This document shows, in pieces, positions 1-12,800 of a stretch of DNA of 64,000 nt (its first letter is position 1; every line of letters starts with the position of its first letter). Under the pieces are notes generated by a model. That model was not told the DNA's origin. It searched no databases and saw nothing but the letters and a program-made list of their open reading frames with translations. The DNA comes from Micractinium sp. NFX-FRZ (taxonomy: Eukaryota > Chlorophyta > Trebouxiophyceae > Chlorellales > Chlorellaceae). A program made the position numbers and the translations under genes. Location of the stretch: the NCBI GenBank assembly GCA_029339195.1, contig JAPTJF010000204.1, positions 38,439-102,438 on the forward strand, read 5' to 3'.

Positions 1-1
1 A

Positions 2-2973
2 CAACAGCCACAAGCACGCGGGAGCAAGCGGGCAGCAGCGCAGCCGCTGGTCGCTGCCCCATTTGGCGCGCCCGCCGTGCTGCCTCTGCCAGTGGCGGGC
101 GCGTGGCCCGCCCTGGGCGGTCTGTGGCTCACGCTGCCCCTGGTGGTGGCGTTGGCTCTGGGCCGCCTGCGCGCCTGGCTGACACGTGGTACCAGGTGCG
201 CATCGCCCTCTACTTGTGTTGTGCTTACGGTGTGCTGGCCAGAGCATCCGTTGCAGAGGCCCCGCCTGCCGCTGCGGCACGCTTGTGATGGTTCTGCGGT
301 TGTGGTGGCCGACAGTGCTGGTGCCGCCAGCATTGCCCCGTCAGCCCTGACATCGTCTTTCCAGGGCTTGCGCCAGCCCGGCCTCCAGCCTGGCCCGCGT
401 GCTCGGGCGCGCAACCAAGCACCGCCCACACTCGCACCTTCACGTGCACTCAACCCTGCCGCACTTGCACCTGGGTGCAGCCCGCAGCGGCGAGGGGTGC
501 CTGGCGACGAGGCCGTGGCGCGCCTGCTGCGCGTGGAGGCGACAGCAGGGCAGCAGGCTGCTGAGGTGGCGGCTGTCGCACGCCAGCTGGACAAGCTGTC
601 GGTGCGCAGCCGGCTGGTGGGGCGGGACATGAAGCTGCCCATCAAGCAGGTGGGTAGGGCGGTAGTTTGTTGCCTGCTGGCAGCCCGCCGGCTGGGGCCA
701 GACACATGACTCTGAATTGCTGCCTATGAATTCCAAGTTCGTGCGCTGCTGCTGGTTTATGACTCATGGGGGCGCGCTGGGTGGGGTGGTGCTGCTGTGC
801 ATCTGCCCGGCGGGGCGCGGCTTGAAGCTGGCACATCAAGCGGAAGGCGCTGTGCTGCATGGTTATCTCTAGCGCTGGGAGCAGGAGGTGGGCAGCGGTG
901 CGAGCAGCGGCTTGCATCGGCCCCCTCTCTTGCCTGCACCCTGCACAAGCGCTCACCCCTTCCCTTCCTGCCCCACCGCCACACGACTTGCCTGCTCTGC
1001 AGCTCCAGTCGGCGGCGGGGCAGCAGGCTGAGGCGCTGGTCAGCGTGGCGCAGCGCATGGAGCGGCTGGAGAAAGAGATTCGGGACACAGGTAGGTGGGC
1101 AGAGTAGCGGTGTGAGTTGAGGTGTTGGTATGGCGCCGGGGGTGTGAATGCCCTTGTGAATGCCCGCCAGCCCCCCCACAAAGCTGCCTGACCCCCGCGT
1201 CAACCCTCGCTTCAACCCTATGCTGTTGCCCCCCGCCCTCTCCTACCTGCTCTAACCTTCCCGCCCTGCAAAGGGGTTTTCGGGGCTGTTGATGCAGGGG
1301 GTGCTAGCCACCCAGCCTGCCTGCCTGCCTACCTGCCTGCGTACTGGTGATCACCTCTTCCACCTGCCCCCCACTGCCTGCCTGCCCTGCAGAGGAGCTT
1401 GTGGAGGCGATGCATGGGGTGTCAGCCAAGCAGTTCCAGCTGCTGCTCAAGGTGCTGCAGCAGCAACCGCAGCCGCCGCAGCCGCAGCCGCCGCCGGCGC
1501 AGCAGGCGGGAAGCGCTTCACAAGCGGCGGCCCGGGCGGCGTCACAGGCCTCAGCCACGACGCGCAGCACGAGCAGCAACACTGACTCACCAGGAGCAGT
1601 CCGGGAGCCGGGCAATGGCCCTCGCGGCCCCGCCACAGCTGCCGGCAGCAACAGCAGCTCCACCACCAGCAGCCATAATGAAGACAGCAGCAGCACCAGC
1701 AGCAGTAACGACAGCAGCGGCAGCAGCAGCAGCGGCGGCAGCAGCGGCGGCAGGCTGGGTGCAGCGCCCTGGCCCTACGGCGCTGGTGCGGGCGCCCCCC
1801 AAGAGGGCGGGGCTGCGCTGATTGACGAGTGGGGACGCAAGGTGGTGCCCCTGCCGCACCCGACGGCAGCGGATGCGCCGCCTCTGGCCGGGCAGCAGCT
1901 GCCGGAGCAGCAGCAGGAGGTGGGCTGCCCGGGTGCCCGTGTGCATGCATGGCTTGGGTGCCTTCTGCTCGGCGGGGCAAGGGGCAGTGCGAGGGCACTG
2001 GGAATGCCGCATGTTCACCGAGGAGCGGCCTGCGCAGGAGCTTGTTGAGATCAGTGTGCGGGCCCTGCCCACCTGCCGCTCCTCTCTCCGACTCCCGCCT
2101 TCCCTGCCGGTGCGCCGACCCTCCGCTGCCTCCCTCCTCTGCCTGCAGGTTGCCGGCGTGCCACCGGCACCGCCCGCCCCAAGCGGCGCCCCCGCCAGCG
2201 TGCTCAGCAGCGGCGCCAGCGTGCTGCGCCCGCTGGGCTCGGGCGGCGAGGACGATGCTGCCGCCATTGACTCCCCCGGTGATTCTCCGGATGCCGCACC
2301 CGAGCCCGCTGTCGCAGAGGAGGCGGCGGCAGGGGAGGCAGCCGCTGCGTCCGCGCCAGCGGCGGCGCAGGAAGGCGAGGGGGCAGAGCGGAAGCCGGGG
2401 CTGGGCAGCGACTCAGTTCTGGACATCCTTGACTCCGACCCTTTCTTCCGGGCAGAGCGAACCATGATTTCCACCTTCGTCAACCAGCCTAAGAAAGTGG
2501 AGCGGCCTGCGGTGGAGGTGCTGCCGCCCCTGTACCCGCCGCCGCCGCCGCCCGAGACTCCGGCGGAGCGCAAGCGGCGGCAGGAGGTGGAGCAGTGGCG
2601 GGAGGGGCTGGCGCGGAGCTGGCAGGTGTCGGCGGATGAGCTGGCACGCAGGGCTGACGTGGCGGAGGGTGACGGCGCTGACGTGGCAGGGGTGGGCGGC
2701 GCTGACGTGGCGGAGGGCGACGGTGCTGACGTGGCAGGGGTGGGCGGCGCTGATGTGGCAGGGGTGGACGGCGCTGACATGGCGGAGGGCGACGGCGCTG
2801 ATGTGGCAGCAGAGGTCGGCGCTGCTGACAGCGGCAGCGGCCCCTCGGTGGAGTGCGCTCAAGGCACCAGCAGCGATGCCGCCGGCCAGTCTGGCGGCGC
2901 TTCCGGTGCTGGCGCTCCGGGTGTGCAGCGGGAGGAGAATGACGATGGCAGCACAACCTACCGATTCAACTGA
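2..2973 (+). CDS. Unrecognised coiled-coil / low-complexity protein, 5' truncated
   Basis: Function not recognised. The gene enters from the left edge, so its start is missing. Proposed exons are <2-195, 481-649, 1003-1090, 1393-1919 and 2149-2973. Junctions from 649 onward close in phase; the first intron (196-480) is uncertain. The encoded part opens with a hydrophobic stretch near bases 100-175 that could be a membrane span. Exons 2 and 3 then encode heptad-like Leu/Val/Gln-rich helices (coiled coil, seen as VARQLDKL and AQRMERLEKEI). Exon 4 is a Gln/Pro/Ala/Ser low-complexity region. Exon 5 carries an acidic Ala-rich linker, a more ordered segment around DSDPFFRAERTMISTFVNQ, a PPPPPP run, a charged helix and a seven-copy octapeptide repeat. 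It ends in STTYRFN and TGA. No catalytic motif is visible. The open frame and splice phases make a real gene likely; any role is unknown. Confidence 0.6.
2653..2823 (+). repeat. In-frame 24-bp tandem repeat, about 7 copies
   Basis: The last exon of the left-edge gene contains about seven copies of a 24-base unit encoding variants of ADVAEGDG and ADVAGVGG. Copies alternate between the two versions, which suggests an earlier 48-base unit. The length is a multiple of three, so copy changes would keep the frame. Confidence 0.85.
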
Positions 2974-3856
2974 CGTGCTCGAGCTTGCTTCTGTTGGGCG
3001 GGATGCTCGCCTTGGCATCAGCTGGTGTATCTCCTGACATGCACTGACTGCCCCTTTGGCCTTGATCAAGCGCAAGGATCGACCCCCTTTACCTCACTGC
3101 ATTTTACCTGCCCGCCCAACCCACAGCCGCACTGTTGCTGGCCGGTCCTCGCCATGTGCTTGAAGGTGCTACCCCTTGCGCCGCCTGTACACACACACCC
3201 AACCTCTTTGTATCCTCCGTCCCTCTTTGTCCCGTCCAGTGCCCTCGGTGGCTCCCCTCCCGCCTGCCTCATACTTGGGTTGATTCCACTCAGCGGTGCG
3301 CCCAGGCGCCATGGCCCGCGAGCCCAGCGCTGCCCCCTCTTGTCCGGCAAGCCCTCTTTGCTGGGTGCATCTGTGTCATCTGCTTGCGCGTGCCTTTTCC
3401 AATGCGCTCCTCGTAGGTGTAGCTCCCTGCCACCTACCCTTCCATTTTTCTGCCTTCAGACTGCCCCCGCTGCCCTTCCCCCCACCCGAACATTTTGCCA
3501 GCCGCGGCACTCCGCTTGCCCCTGTACACAAATATTTCCCATGCGGACTGGCAAGCTGTACTGTCACTTTTCTCAACTGCTCATCTCCCTGCAAGCATGG
3601 GGGGCGTACTGGCACAGCTGAAGGGAGCAGCAGAGGACTGTACCAGACAGCAAGAGGCATGGCTCTTGCTGTCCGGCCTCCCGCCCACCGCCACAGCGCT
3701 CCCAGCACTGCTCCCCCACCTGCTGAGGTGATGCCGTCTGGCCCTTGCTCATGTTCTGTATGTACGAACTCCGCAGCATTTTCGCTATGTCAACCCTCTA
3801 TTTGGGAGCGTAAGCAGGGTGGCCCCCCGCTGCTGCCCTAACGACGGGCCACTCCC
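2974..3856. other. Intergenic: 3' UTR and promoter region
   Basis: Pyrimidine-rich sequence between two plus-strand genes. The open frames here lack protein-like composition and splice logic. I saw no TGTAA after the upstream stop. It should hold the upstream 3' UTR and the promoter of the receptor kinase, but no specific element could be identified. Confidence 0.4.
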
Positions 3857-6800
3857 ATGGGGGTCTCGGTGCTCCTCCTGGAGACGCTGCTACTGGCGGC
3901 ATGCTTGTTGCATCAAACTGCGGCTCGCCGGCTTGTGCAGGAACAAGCAGCCGAAGGTGGGGTGGACACTTGGGCCTCGGGCCTCCTACGCGCCCGCATA
4001 GCGGAGTGCAGCTGTCAGAAAGCAATTTCAATGCCCTGAGGATAGCGCCCGTGGCATTGATACCGGGCCGCACGGCAGTACCTCTTGCCGCCGCTCTGTC
4101 GGCCCTGCCACTGCCGCTGCCACGTGCCTCCCACTGGGCCTCCCTCAGCTTGGCTTGCCCTCCCTCCGCCCCGTTGTGCAGCGCCCTCGCTTCTGTTGCT
4201 GCCTGCTGCGGTCGGCAACTGGGAGGCAGCAACCGCCGGCCTGCCGGGCTCGCCGTGGCAGGCCGCCGGCAGCGGCCCCTGTGGCGGCGGCAGCAGCAGC
4301 GGCGCCGGCGCAGCACCAGCAGCGTGGAAAGGCGTGGCGTGTGATGAGCAGGGACGGGTGGTATCGCTAACCCTCAGCGGCCTGGGCCTGCAAGGCACGC
4401 TGCCAGAGGGGCTGCTGGCCTCCCTGCCGGCGCTTGCCAGCCTGGACTTGAGCGGCAATGCGATGTCGGGCAGCCTGCCGCCAGGCTGGAGCAGCGTCAG
4501 CCTGGCGGCGCTGGACTTGAGCTCAAACCGGCTGCAGGGCATGCTGCCGGCCAGCTGGGGCGGCGCTGCGGGTCTGCCGGCGCTGGCGCTGATGCGGCTG
4601 GAGGGAAACAACCTGACAGGTGTGGGGACGGGGGGACATGGGGGCTGTGGGTGTGGCTGCAAGCAAGCAAGCAAGCAAGCAACAGCCAGCGAGCCAGCGA
4701 GCAAGCAAGCAGCGCAGCCAGAGTGGGGTGCTGCCGCCGTTGTGCACGCGTCCGGGTAGCTGCAGAGTGTGCTGCTGTGCCTGCTTGCCTGCCGGTGGGG
4801 ATTTCATTCCCCATCCGCGTGGCCCGCTGCCAGCTGCATGGCCTGCTGCCGGCTGAGCTCTACGCTGGCCTGCTGCGGTGACTGCACCTGTGGCTGCCTC
4901 CTGCCTTGCAGGCTCTCTGCCTGTGCCGGAGTGGACGGTGGGCGGCTTTGCCACGCCGGCCATTCTGGAGCCGCAGCCAGGGAATGCGGGGCTGTGCGGT
5001 GAGAAGGCCGCTTCCACGTGCCCCGATGCACCAGGCAGCAGTGTGCGGCCGTATGCTGCCGGGCAGTGCTGCCCTGCACCACCTGCCGGCGTGCCTGCTG
5101 CCCCGCTGGCTTGCATGTGCCGGTACTGCTGTGGGCCTGGGGCTGCTCCCCCCACACCCCGCCCTGCCACCGTGTTGGCGTGCGTGCCCTGGCCTCCCTG
5201 CAGGCCCCGTGCCGCCCGTGGATCCGCGCATCTACTCGTCCACAGCGGCAGCAGCGGCAACCGCGCAGCAGAGCGGCACAACAAGCCTCATTGTAAGCTG
5301 CAGGCAGGCTCGCTCTTCCGCCGCTGTGTGCCCGTCCTGTTGCACACCTTTTGACCTGGTGCACGCGGGTGCAGAGGACACGTGTACATGCAGGGACAAG
5401 TCGCCTGCTGCCGCTTGCTAAATGTGTATCGTTCGTGCTGGCATCGCGGCCCCACTGCTTGGAGTCTTGACCCCCTGTTTGCGCATGGGACCCCTTCTGA
5501 GGCCGCCAAACACACTCACCCGCTTCCCAGCACTCACCGTAACACCACTCACTGTTCTCACCTCCCTCTCTCCCTCCCGCCCCGTTGTCCCGCTGCAGCT
5601 GACCCAGCGCGACCTGTTTGGCCCCGGCACTTCCGTCACCATCACAAACTGGCTGGGCATGTGCATGACGCCCTGCGCAGGCGAGCCGCCTGCCGGCCCC
5701 TGTGCACCCTGCTGCTGCGCCCGCACGCTGCCCGCCCCATCGCCCGCCGCCCCGCCACGCCTGGCCACTGCCTGGCCACTGCCGCTGCCTCAGCTACTCC
5801 CTCCCTGTGCGCCTGGCAGCCCTCCTGCTCTGGCTGGCAGTGACCTTGATGCCTGTGTGCGTCAACAACGCCCGCTTCACTGCATGGCCGTCCTGCTGTG
5901 CCCTGCCCATCCATCTTGCAGCCACGGGCGAGCTCGAGCAGGCGCCGCCGTGGGTGAAGCCTGCCGGCCTGACGTGGCCGCCCACCGTCCAAACCAATGC
6001 CTTTGACATCTCCTTTGTCTTCAACATGAGGTGGGTTTGCAGGGCAGCCTCTGAACAGAGGCCCTGGCCAGGCCAGGGTCAACCAACGGCAACGCCTGGG
6101 GCTGCCACTGCATCCTGTTGTGGCACCCTGGAGTAGAGCAGCCGGTGCTGCAAGTGCCCAGGCCTCCAGCCGCTGCTACCCTGCCTGCCGTCCCCCCGCC
6201 GGCCTGCCTACCTGCCTGCCTACCTGCTGCCCACCTGCTGCCCATGTGCCTCCCTGCCCGCTCACTCGCCCGCCTGCCCGCCCGCCCTGCCGCCCCCGCA
6301 GCATCTCCGACCTCCTGACGCTCAACCCCGGCCTGGCATGGATGCGCACCGGTCAAAACCTGTCGCTGCCCTGCTACCCGCTAGAAGAGCGGCAGCGGCT
6401 GGCGTACAACGGCGGGGACGTGGCATATGGCAAGGTGGGAGGCGGCCTGGGATGGTGTGGCAATGGTCAGTGGTGCACCTGAAGAGGTCCCCGTCTTCCC
6501 AGCGTTCCTCTCCACCTCATGCGCTGCACAGCACCGCCCGCCGCCTGCAAGTCGCTCTTCCCCAACACCCCCCGCAGTTTGCTGGAGGGAACCAGGTGGC
6601 GGGTGTGGAGGGGGTGGCAGGCGCCATGGCCGCCGCCCGAGTGGTGCTCAACCTGCCCAGCGCGTGAGTTGCTGCCCACACACTGTGCACGTGCACCTGT
6701 GGTGCATTGTGGGGTGCACGCAGGTCGTGTGCCCGTGTTGCGTGCTGCTCTGCGCTGCTCGCAACGCATGCGGCTCCCTCTGTGCAGGCGCGCGTGTGTG

Positions 6801-9800
6801 GGCCTCGTGCTGCGACAGCCAGCTGCTGCCGCGGCAATGCAGCAACAGCAAGCCCGGCCCCCATTGGGCTGGGTGTGTTGCGCGCACAGGTGAGCTAAAA
6901 CCCTGCTTCCCCTGCCCCACACACACTCCCTCCGCTCTCCCCCGTCCTGCCCCGCAGGCCCATCCCGGTCAAGCAGCAGGTCCCGTACACCGGGTCGCTG
7001 GCGCCAGCTGGCGCTGACGGGGCGGCAGGGCCCCTGGTGGAGCCACTGTTCTGGTTTGTGGACCTCCTGGCTCCCTTCCAGGTGCGTGCCGTGCACCTGG
7101 CGCGTTTATTGTGTGTCTTACACAGTGTGTCGTGACTGGCACGGCACCCCGTTGTGGCGCGCACCGTACCACGCAACGCTTCCTTCGCGCCCCGCCCGCT
7201 GCAGGTGACAAGCATCTTCCTGACGGCGGGCGCCGACACTCCCCTGCGCAACGCCTCAATCTACGTCGGCTCCGACTCAGCATCCGTGCTGGGGAACAGC
7301 TTGGTTGCGGTAAGCGAAGCGGAGGCAGCGGGGCTGGGAGGCTGGGGCCAGGCAGAGGCTCCTCGGCCTGCTGGGCCTGCTGGGCCTGCTGTGTGCCTGG
7401 TCATGCCAGCCGCCGCTTGCTCCCATCTCAGGGCTGCGAATGCTTGCTCTGGGCGCGCAGCTTCTGCCTGCGCAATGTGCCGACGCGCACGGCCAGCTGG
7501 GGCGGGCCAGTGCTGTGCAATGCTGAGCTGTCCGCCCCCCTCGTCCCCCCGCGTGTTTCCCTGCCCGCCCGCCTGCCTTGCAGTCGGGGGTCAGTGTGGA
7601 GGCGGGGCAGCAGCTGGGTGTGCCAGGCAACGCTGCAGTCGGGCGATACGTCATTGTGTACACGGGAGCGTCATCAGAGGCAAGACACCAAAGCAGTGCA
7701 CCTGCTCTGCTCCAGCGCTGCTGTGCTGACGCCACGCCCTATTGGGCAGGGCCCGCCCGCCATGCTACTCCCTGCCTGTGCACAGTATGCAACCGACCGC
7801 TGCCCACAGACCAAGGCACCACGGTCTCTCACACACGACCTTTTTTGTTCCCGGCCCGCCCGCGTTGCTCTGGCTCGTGTGCCCTCCCCTGCAGGGCCAG
7901 ATGAGCCTGGCAGACGTGCAGGTGTACACGCTAGGTACGTTAGCCGGGCGGGTGTGCGGCAGGGGGGTGCACTGTTGTCAGCTGCAGTTGGCCGTCTGGC
8001 AAGGCCTGTGCGATGTACCTTGGGCCTCACGCCTCGCACGCTGGGCCCGCTTTGCGCTGCCACACCGCAACATACGTCTCCCTGCCCGCTTGCCCGCCCC
8101 ACCTCCCCCACGCAAGTCACCCCCTGGCTTGCCCCTCTTCTGTGGTGCCCCCTCCCCTCCCTCCCCTGCAGAGACCAACACCGCCGCCAACAAGCCCGTC
8201 TCCGCCTCCGCCCTGGGCACCATTGACCGTGGGGGCGCGGGGGCGGCGTTCATGGCTCTGGTGGACAACAATGCCAGCACCTGTGTGCAGCTGCAGGCCG
8301 ACCCTTCCTCGGCTTTCGACAGCAAAACCGGTGAGGGGCGGGGAGGTGGGGGGCCGGGAGGCGGGGGTGCAGGGCCGGAGGGGGGTGCGGGATGGGCGGT
8401 TTAGGGGCAGAGTGGTGTGAGGCGAGGGCGGCATACGGCTGTGGGGGTCATGGGGTGGAGACGGGCGGTGCAGGGGCAGGGGCCATGGGGGAGAGGCAAG
8501 TTGCGTGCGGCGTGCGGGGTGCCGGAAAGCATGCAAAGTCGGCTAAGGAGAGTGGTGCGGCGAAGCCGCGGATCCGGCAACCAGCTGCGCTTGCACTTTG
8601 GCAGGCGATGCAGCACCCCACCCCGTAGGACTGCTCTGCCCTGCCACTTCCTGCCCACCCGCCCGCGCCCCATCCCACGCTTCGCCTCCTCTACTTTGCC
8701 TCCCATGCTCTGCCTCCCCATGAACGCCTGTGCCCCATCCCACGGCCCGCCCCCTGCGCTCCGCCCCCCCTGTGTCTGTGCGCAGCCTGGGCGTTTGTGG
8801 ACCTTGGGTACGAGGCCTCTGTGGCCTCTGTCGCCATTGCAGCAGGCCCCGGCACCCCCGCCGGCACCGCGGCCCGCGTCTACGTGTCGCACCGCGCCGC
8901 CGACTCTCCGGGCGCAGAGGCGCTGTGCGGCGGCGAGCTGGCGCTGCAGCCGGGCGGCTGGGCGGTGGGCGGGTGCAGCCTGACGGGGCGGTACGTCACA
9001 TTTGCCGTGCCCACAACCTCGGCAGCGGTGGTGGTTGATCTCTGTGAGCTGCAGGTCGGCCTGGCAGTACAGCCGTACCTGCAGGACAAAGACAGCGTAC
9101 TGTTCAACCCGGGGGGCGGCAGCGGCGGCGGCGGCGGCGGCGGCGGCAGCCCCAGCGGCGCCGTCGTGGCGGGCGCAGTGCTGGGTGCGCTGCTCCTGGC
9201 GGTGGTGCTGCTGGGCGGGGCGGTGCTGGGCCTGCGCTACTCGCGCTGGCGCCGCCGCTGGCTGCACCAGCAGCAGCAGGTGGAGGCGGCGCTGGACGGC
9301 AGCAAGAACGGGCGGGATGGCGAGCTCGTGTCGCCGTTTGCGGACGCGTCCCAGCAGCACAAGCAGCCGCCACAGCTGGGGTCTCCCAAGGAGGAGGTCA
9401 GCAGCGCCAGCCTGTCGCACCGCCTGGCGTCTGGGGGGAGCGCTGTGCTGCCGGCCTGCGCTTCGGGCGACGTGCCCGTCATACCGCCGCCGCTCAAGGG
9501 CAGCGGCGGCAGCGGCGGCGGCGGCTCCAGAACTGGCAGCGACCCGAGGAGAGGCAGCAAGCAGTACAGCGAGTGGGAACTAGTTGGAGAGTTTGCAAAG
9601 ACGGTGAGCTTGATGATGTTTGTGGCAGGGTATGTGCAAGTGATTCTGAAGGGTGTGGTGGCGGTGCGGGCGTCGGGTGTGTGTGAACCAAGAAGTGGGG
9701 TTGCCCGCGGCAAAGGATGCGGTGTGCCGGCAGGCTGGCCGTGCTGCTGCCGGGCGAGCGGGGGGTGGGGTGGGGTGGCGCGCCCGGCCCTGCTGCTGAC

Positions 9801-12800
9801 GGTTGGGATGTGCAGGCTCCTGAGGCCAAACCCTGCCCACCTTGCGCCCCGGCCCCCACCCCTCCCTGCGCCCCTCCCACCCCTCCCTCTGACCAACCCC
9901 ACCCCACCGCCGCTCTCTCATCTGCGCAGCTGCGGCGGAGCAAGCGTGCGCAGCTGTCCAACGCCGCAAGCATGCCGGGCAGCGCAGCCGCCAATGCCAG
10001 CCTGTTCCCGCGCTCCAGGAGCTCGGCGGCTGACGACTTGGAGCGACCTCTGTCCACAGACCTGGGAACGCTGCCACCTGGCATCGCAGACGGTGCGCGC
10101 TGTGGTCATGCAACGAAGTGTCGCTGTGGCGGGGAGGGGGTGGCGGCGGCTGGCTGCTGGGTCGGCGGAGGCAAAGGCTGGGTGCCATGCAACACACGCC
10201 GCCTGGCTGTAGGGGCCGCGCTGACTCTGGGCTGATGCGGCCTGCTTGGCATCATGTGCCAGGCAGGCATCCCAGTGCTGGCTTCCCTGCATGCCCCCCG
10301 CACCCCACCCAACCCGCCTGCCGCCCCGCCCCAACCACCCCCTCTCACCCTCCTCCCCCACCGCGACACACACCCGCCCCCCCTGCAGTGTCCCCCGGCG
10401 ACATCTGCCTGCTGGAGTGTGTGGGCGAGGGGTCGTATGGCCAGGTGCGTGGGCAGGCGCGCCCGCAGCGTGCAGCAGCTGGGGTGGGACGGATGGGGCC
10501 AGGCAGGTCCGTGGAATGTGCTCTGGGTGCCACCCTCTTTGCTGCCCCCCTTGCCTGGTGGTGTGGCCACGCTCTATGACGTACAACAGCACCCTTGGGC
10601 TGCCAGGCCGCTCACTTGTGCGCTCTCTTTGGTGCTCGCCGTCACTGGCATGAAAGGCAGTGTGCGTGGCGGGCGGCAAGCAAGGTCTCAACAGCCCAGC
10701 CACCCGCCACAGCCAGCGAAAGCTTTGCCGTACATACATATCATCCCACTTGGCCCCCCTCTTCCCCCTGCCACCACCTCCCCGCTCCCCAGGTGTGGCG
10801 CGCCAAGTTTTTCGGGGCCACTGTGGCGGTCAAGGTGCTGTCCAAGCCCATCTCCCCCACCACCAGCAGCGTGCTGACGGGCGGCGGCGCGCGGGGCGGG
10901 CTGGCGGGGCAGCACGAGGAGCTGAGGAGGGAGGCGGCCATGATGAGCACACTGAGGCACCCAAACGGTGGGGGGGAGGGAGGGGAGGGACACAGCGTTT
11001 AGGAGGGTTAGGAAGGAGCAAGGGGGGTGGGAGGGATTAGGGGCCAGGGGCGTTCAGGGGTCGGGATGGAGTGGGAGGGAGGGGCGGTCAGGGTCGTTAG
11101 GGGTTGGGGGCCAGGGGCGTTTAGGGGTTGGGAGGGAGTGTGGGGCACAGCGTGCAGGCGCAGTGGCAGCCATGTAATAAGGCAGCGGGCTGGAGGGGCA
11201 GCGCACGGGGAGCTGCGGGAGGCAGCGAGGATGTTGTGCACGCTGTGTGTCACCCCAATGGCAGGTTGCACATGTGTGTGCTTGGTTGTGGGCAGGCGGC
11301 TGGAGGGTAGGCGTGGGTGTCACGTGCAAAGCTGTGCAGGCCCTGCCGGCCTCCCCGCTGCTGCTGCTGCTGCCTGCTGCTGCTGTGACTCCAACTGCCA
11401 ACTGCCAACTCACCGCGCCCCCGCCCCGCCCCTCCCCCTGCCCCTCTCCCCCTGCAGTCTGCCGCTACCTGGGTGCCTGCATGCAGCCCCCCAGCATCCT
11501 GATGGAGTACTGCTCCCGACACTCGCTGGATGCTGTGCTGGCAGAGGGGCTGTCCAGCCAGCAGGTGGGAGCGGGGGGAACAGGGAGGCCGTGCCGGCGT
11601 AGCCAGGCTGGCATGTGCTGCGCTGTGCTGTGTTGTGCCCCTGCTGTGCCCTGCTGCGCTATGCTAAGTGCTTGCTGTATGCGGCGCTGGCGGGGCGGCC
11701 GTCCAGCCATCAGTAGGGGCTAGGACGGAAGGGTCAGACCCGGCACAGGGGGCTGCCAAGACTCAACAGCAGCAAGGGCTTCCCCCCTGCCATGCCGCCC
11801 CGCCTCCCTGCTTGCTTCCCTGACCTGCCTTGCCGCCCGGCCTTGCTGCCCCCGCCCCGCCGCCCCGCAGGCCGCGCAGCAGCTCTCCTGGTTCCGCCTG
11901 CTGGGCATTGCTTTGGATGCGGCCAATGGCATGCTGTACCTGCACCGCAAGGGCATCGCGCACCGCGACCTGAAGAGCGCCAACCTTCTGGTGGACGGCA
12001 ACTGGCAGGTCAAGGTGGGGCAGCGCCTCGCTTGCCCTGCTGCCTGCGCCGCGCCCGTGCCATGCTGCCCGCGCTGCCCCCTTGCCGTGCTGCCTGCGCC
12101 ACTCCCTTGCTGTCCTGCCTGCGCCGCCCCCTTGCCGTGCTGCCTGTGCCACCGCGGCAGGTCACAGCGCCAGCGCTGGGCCGCCACCGCCTACTCCAGT
12201 CAAGTTTGTACAGCTCCCATGCCCTCCCACAGAAGAAGAAGAAGAGGAGGATATTCATCCATCTTGTGCTGCTGCCCTCTGTGGCTCTTCTGGCGGCGGC
12301 GACACAGTCAACACTTTGTCCTCCCTGCTGCTGCTGCCGTGCAGGTGGCAGACTTCTCCTTCAGCCGAGCCCTGCAGGAGAATGCTCGAGCCAGCAGCGT
12401 GGTGATGACAAATCCACGGTGGGAGCCTGCCTTGCCTGCGTGCTTGCTAGGCTGCTTGGCTGTTGCCTACTTGCCTGCCTGCTTGCAGCCTTGCCTGCTT
12501 CCTTGCCTGCTTGGCTGCTTGGCAGCTTGCAGCCTTGCAGCTGGGCCTGCTTGCTTGCTTGCACCATTGCCACCCAAGGTGTACGGGTGTCACGCCGCCC
12601 CGCTCCCTGCTGCGGTCGCATCTGTGGCCGCGCACCACCCGTGCCTGAGTTGCTGTGGCTGCCTCCGCCGGGTGCTTCACACAGCTCCGCTCCACACATA
12701 TGGCTGCACTTGACATCACTCGTGCCTGCATTGCTTGCACGTGGATGCCTGCGCAGGTGGCTGGCGCCAGAGGTGCTCAACGGCCAGCCGGGGCAGCTGA

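Noticed and set aside
1587..2780. A 397-residue minus-strand open frame rich in Ser, Ala and Pro
   Set aside because: It overlaps the plus-strand gene whose exons close in phase and encode heptads. Its composition is a shadow of GC-rich coding sequence.
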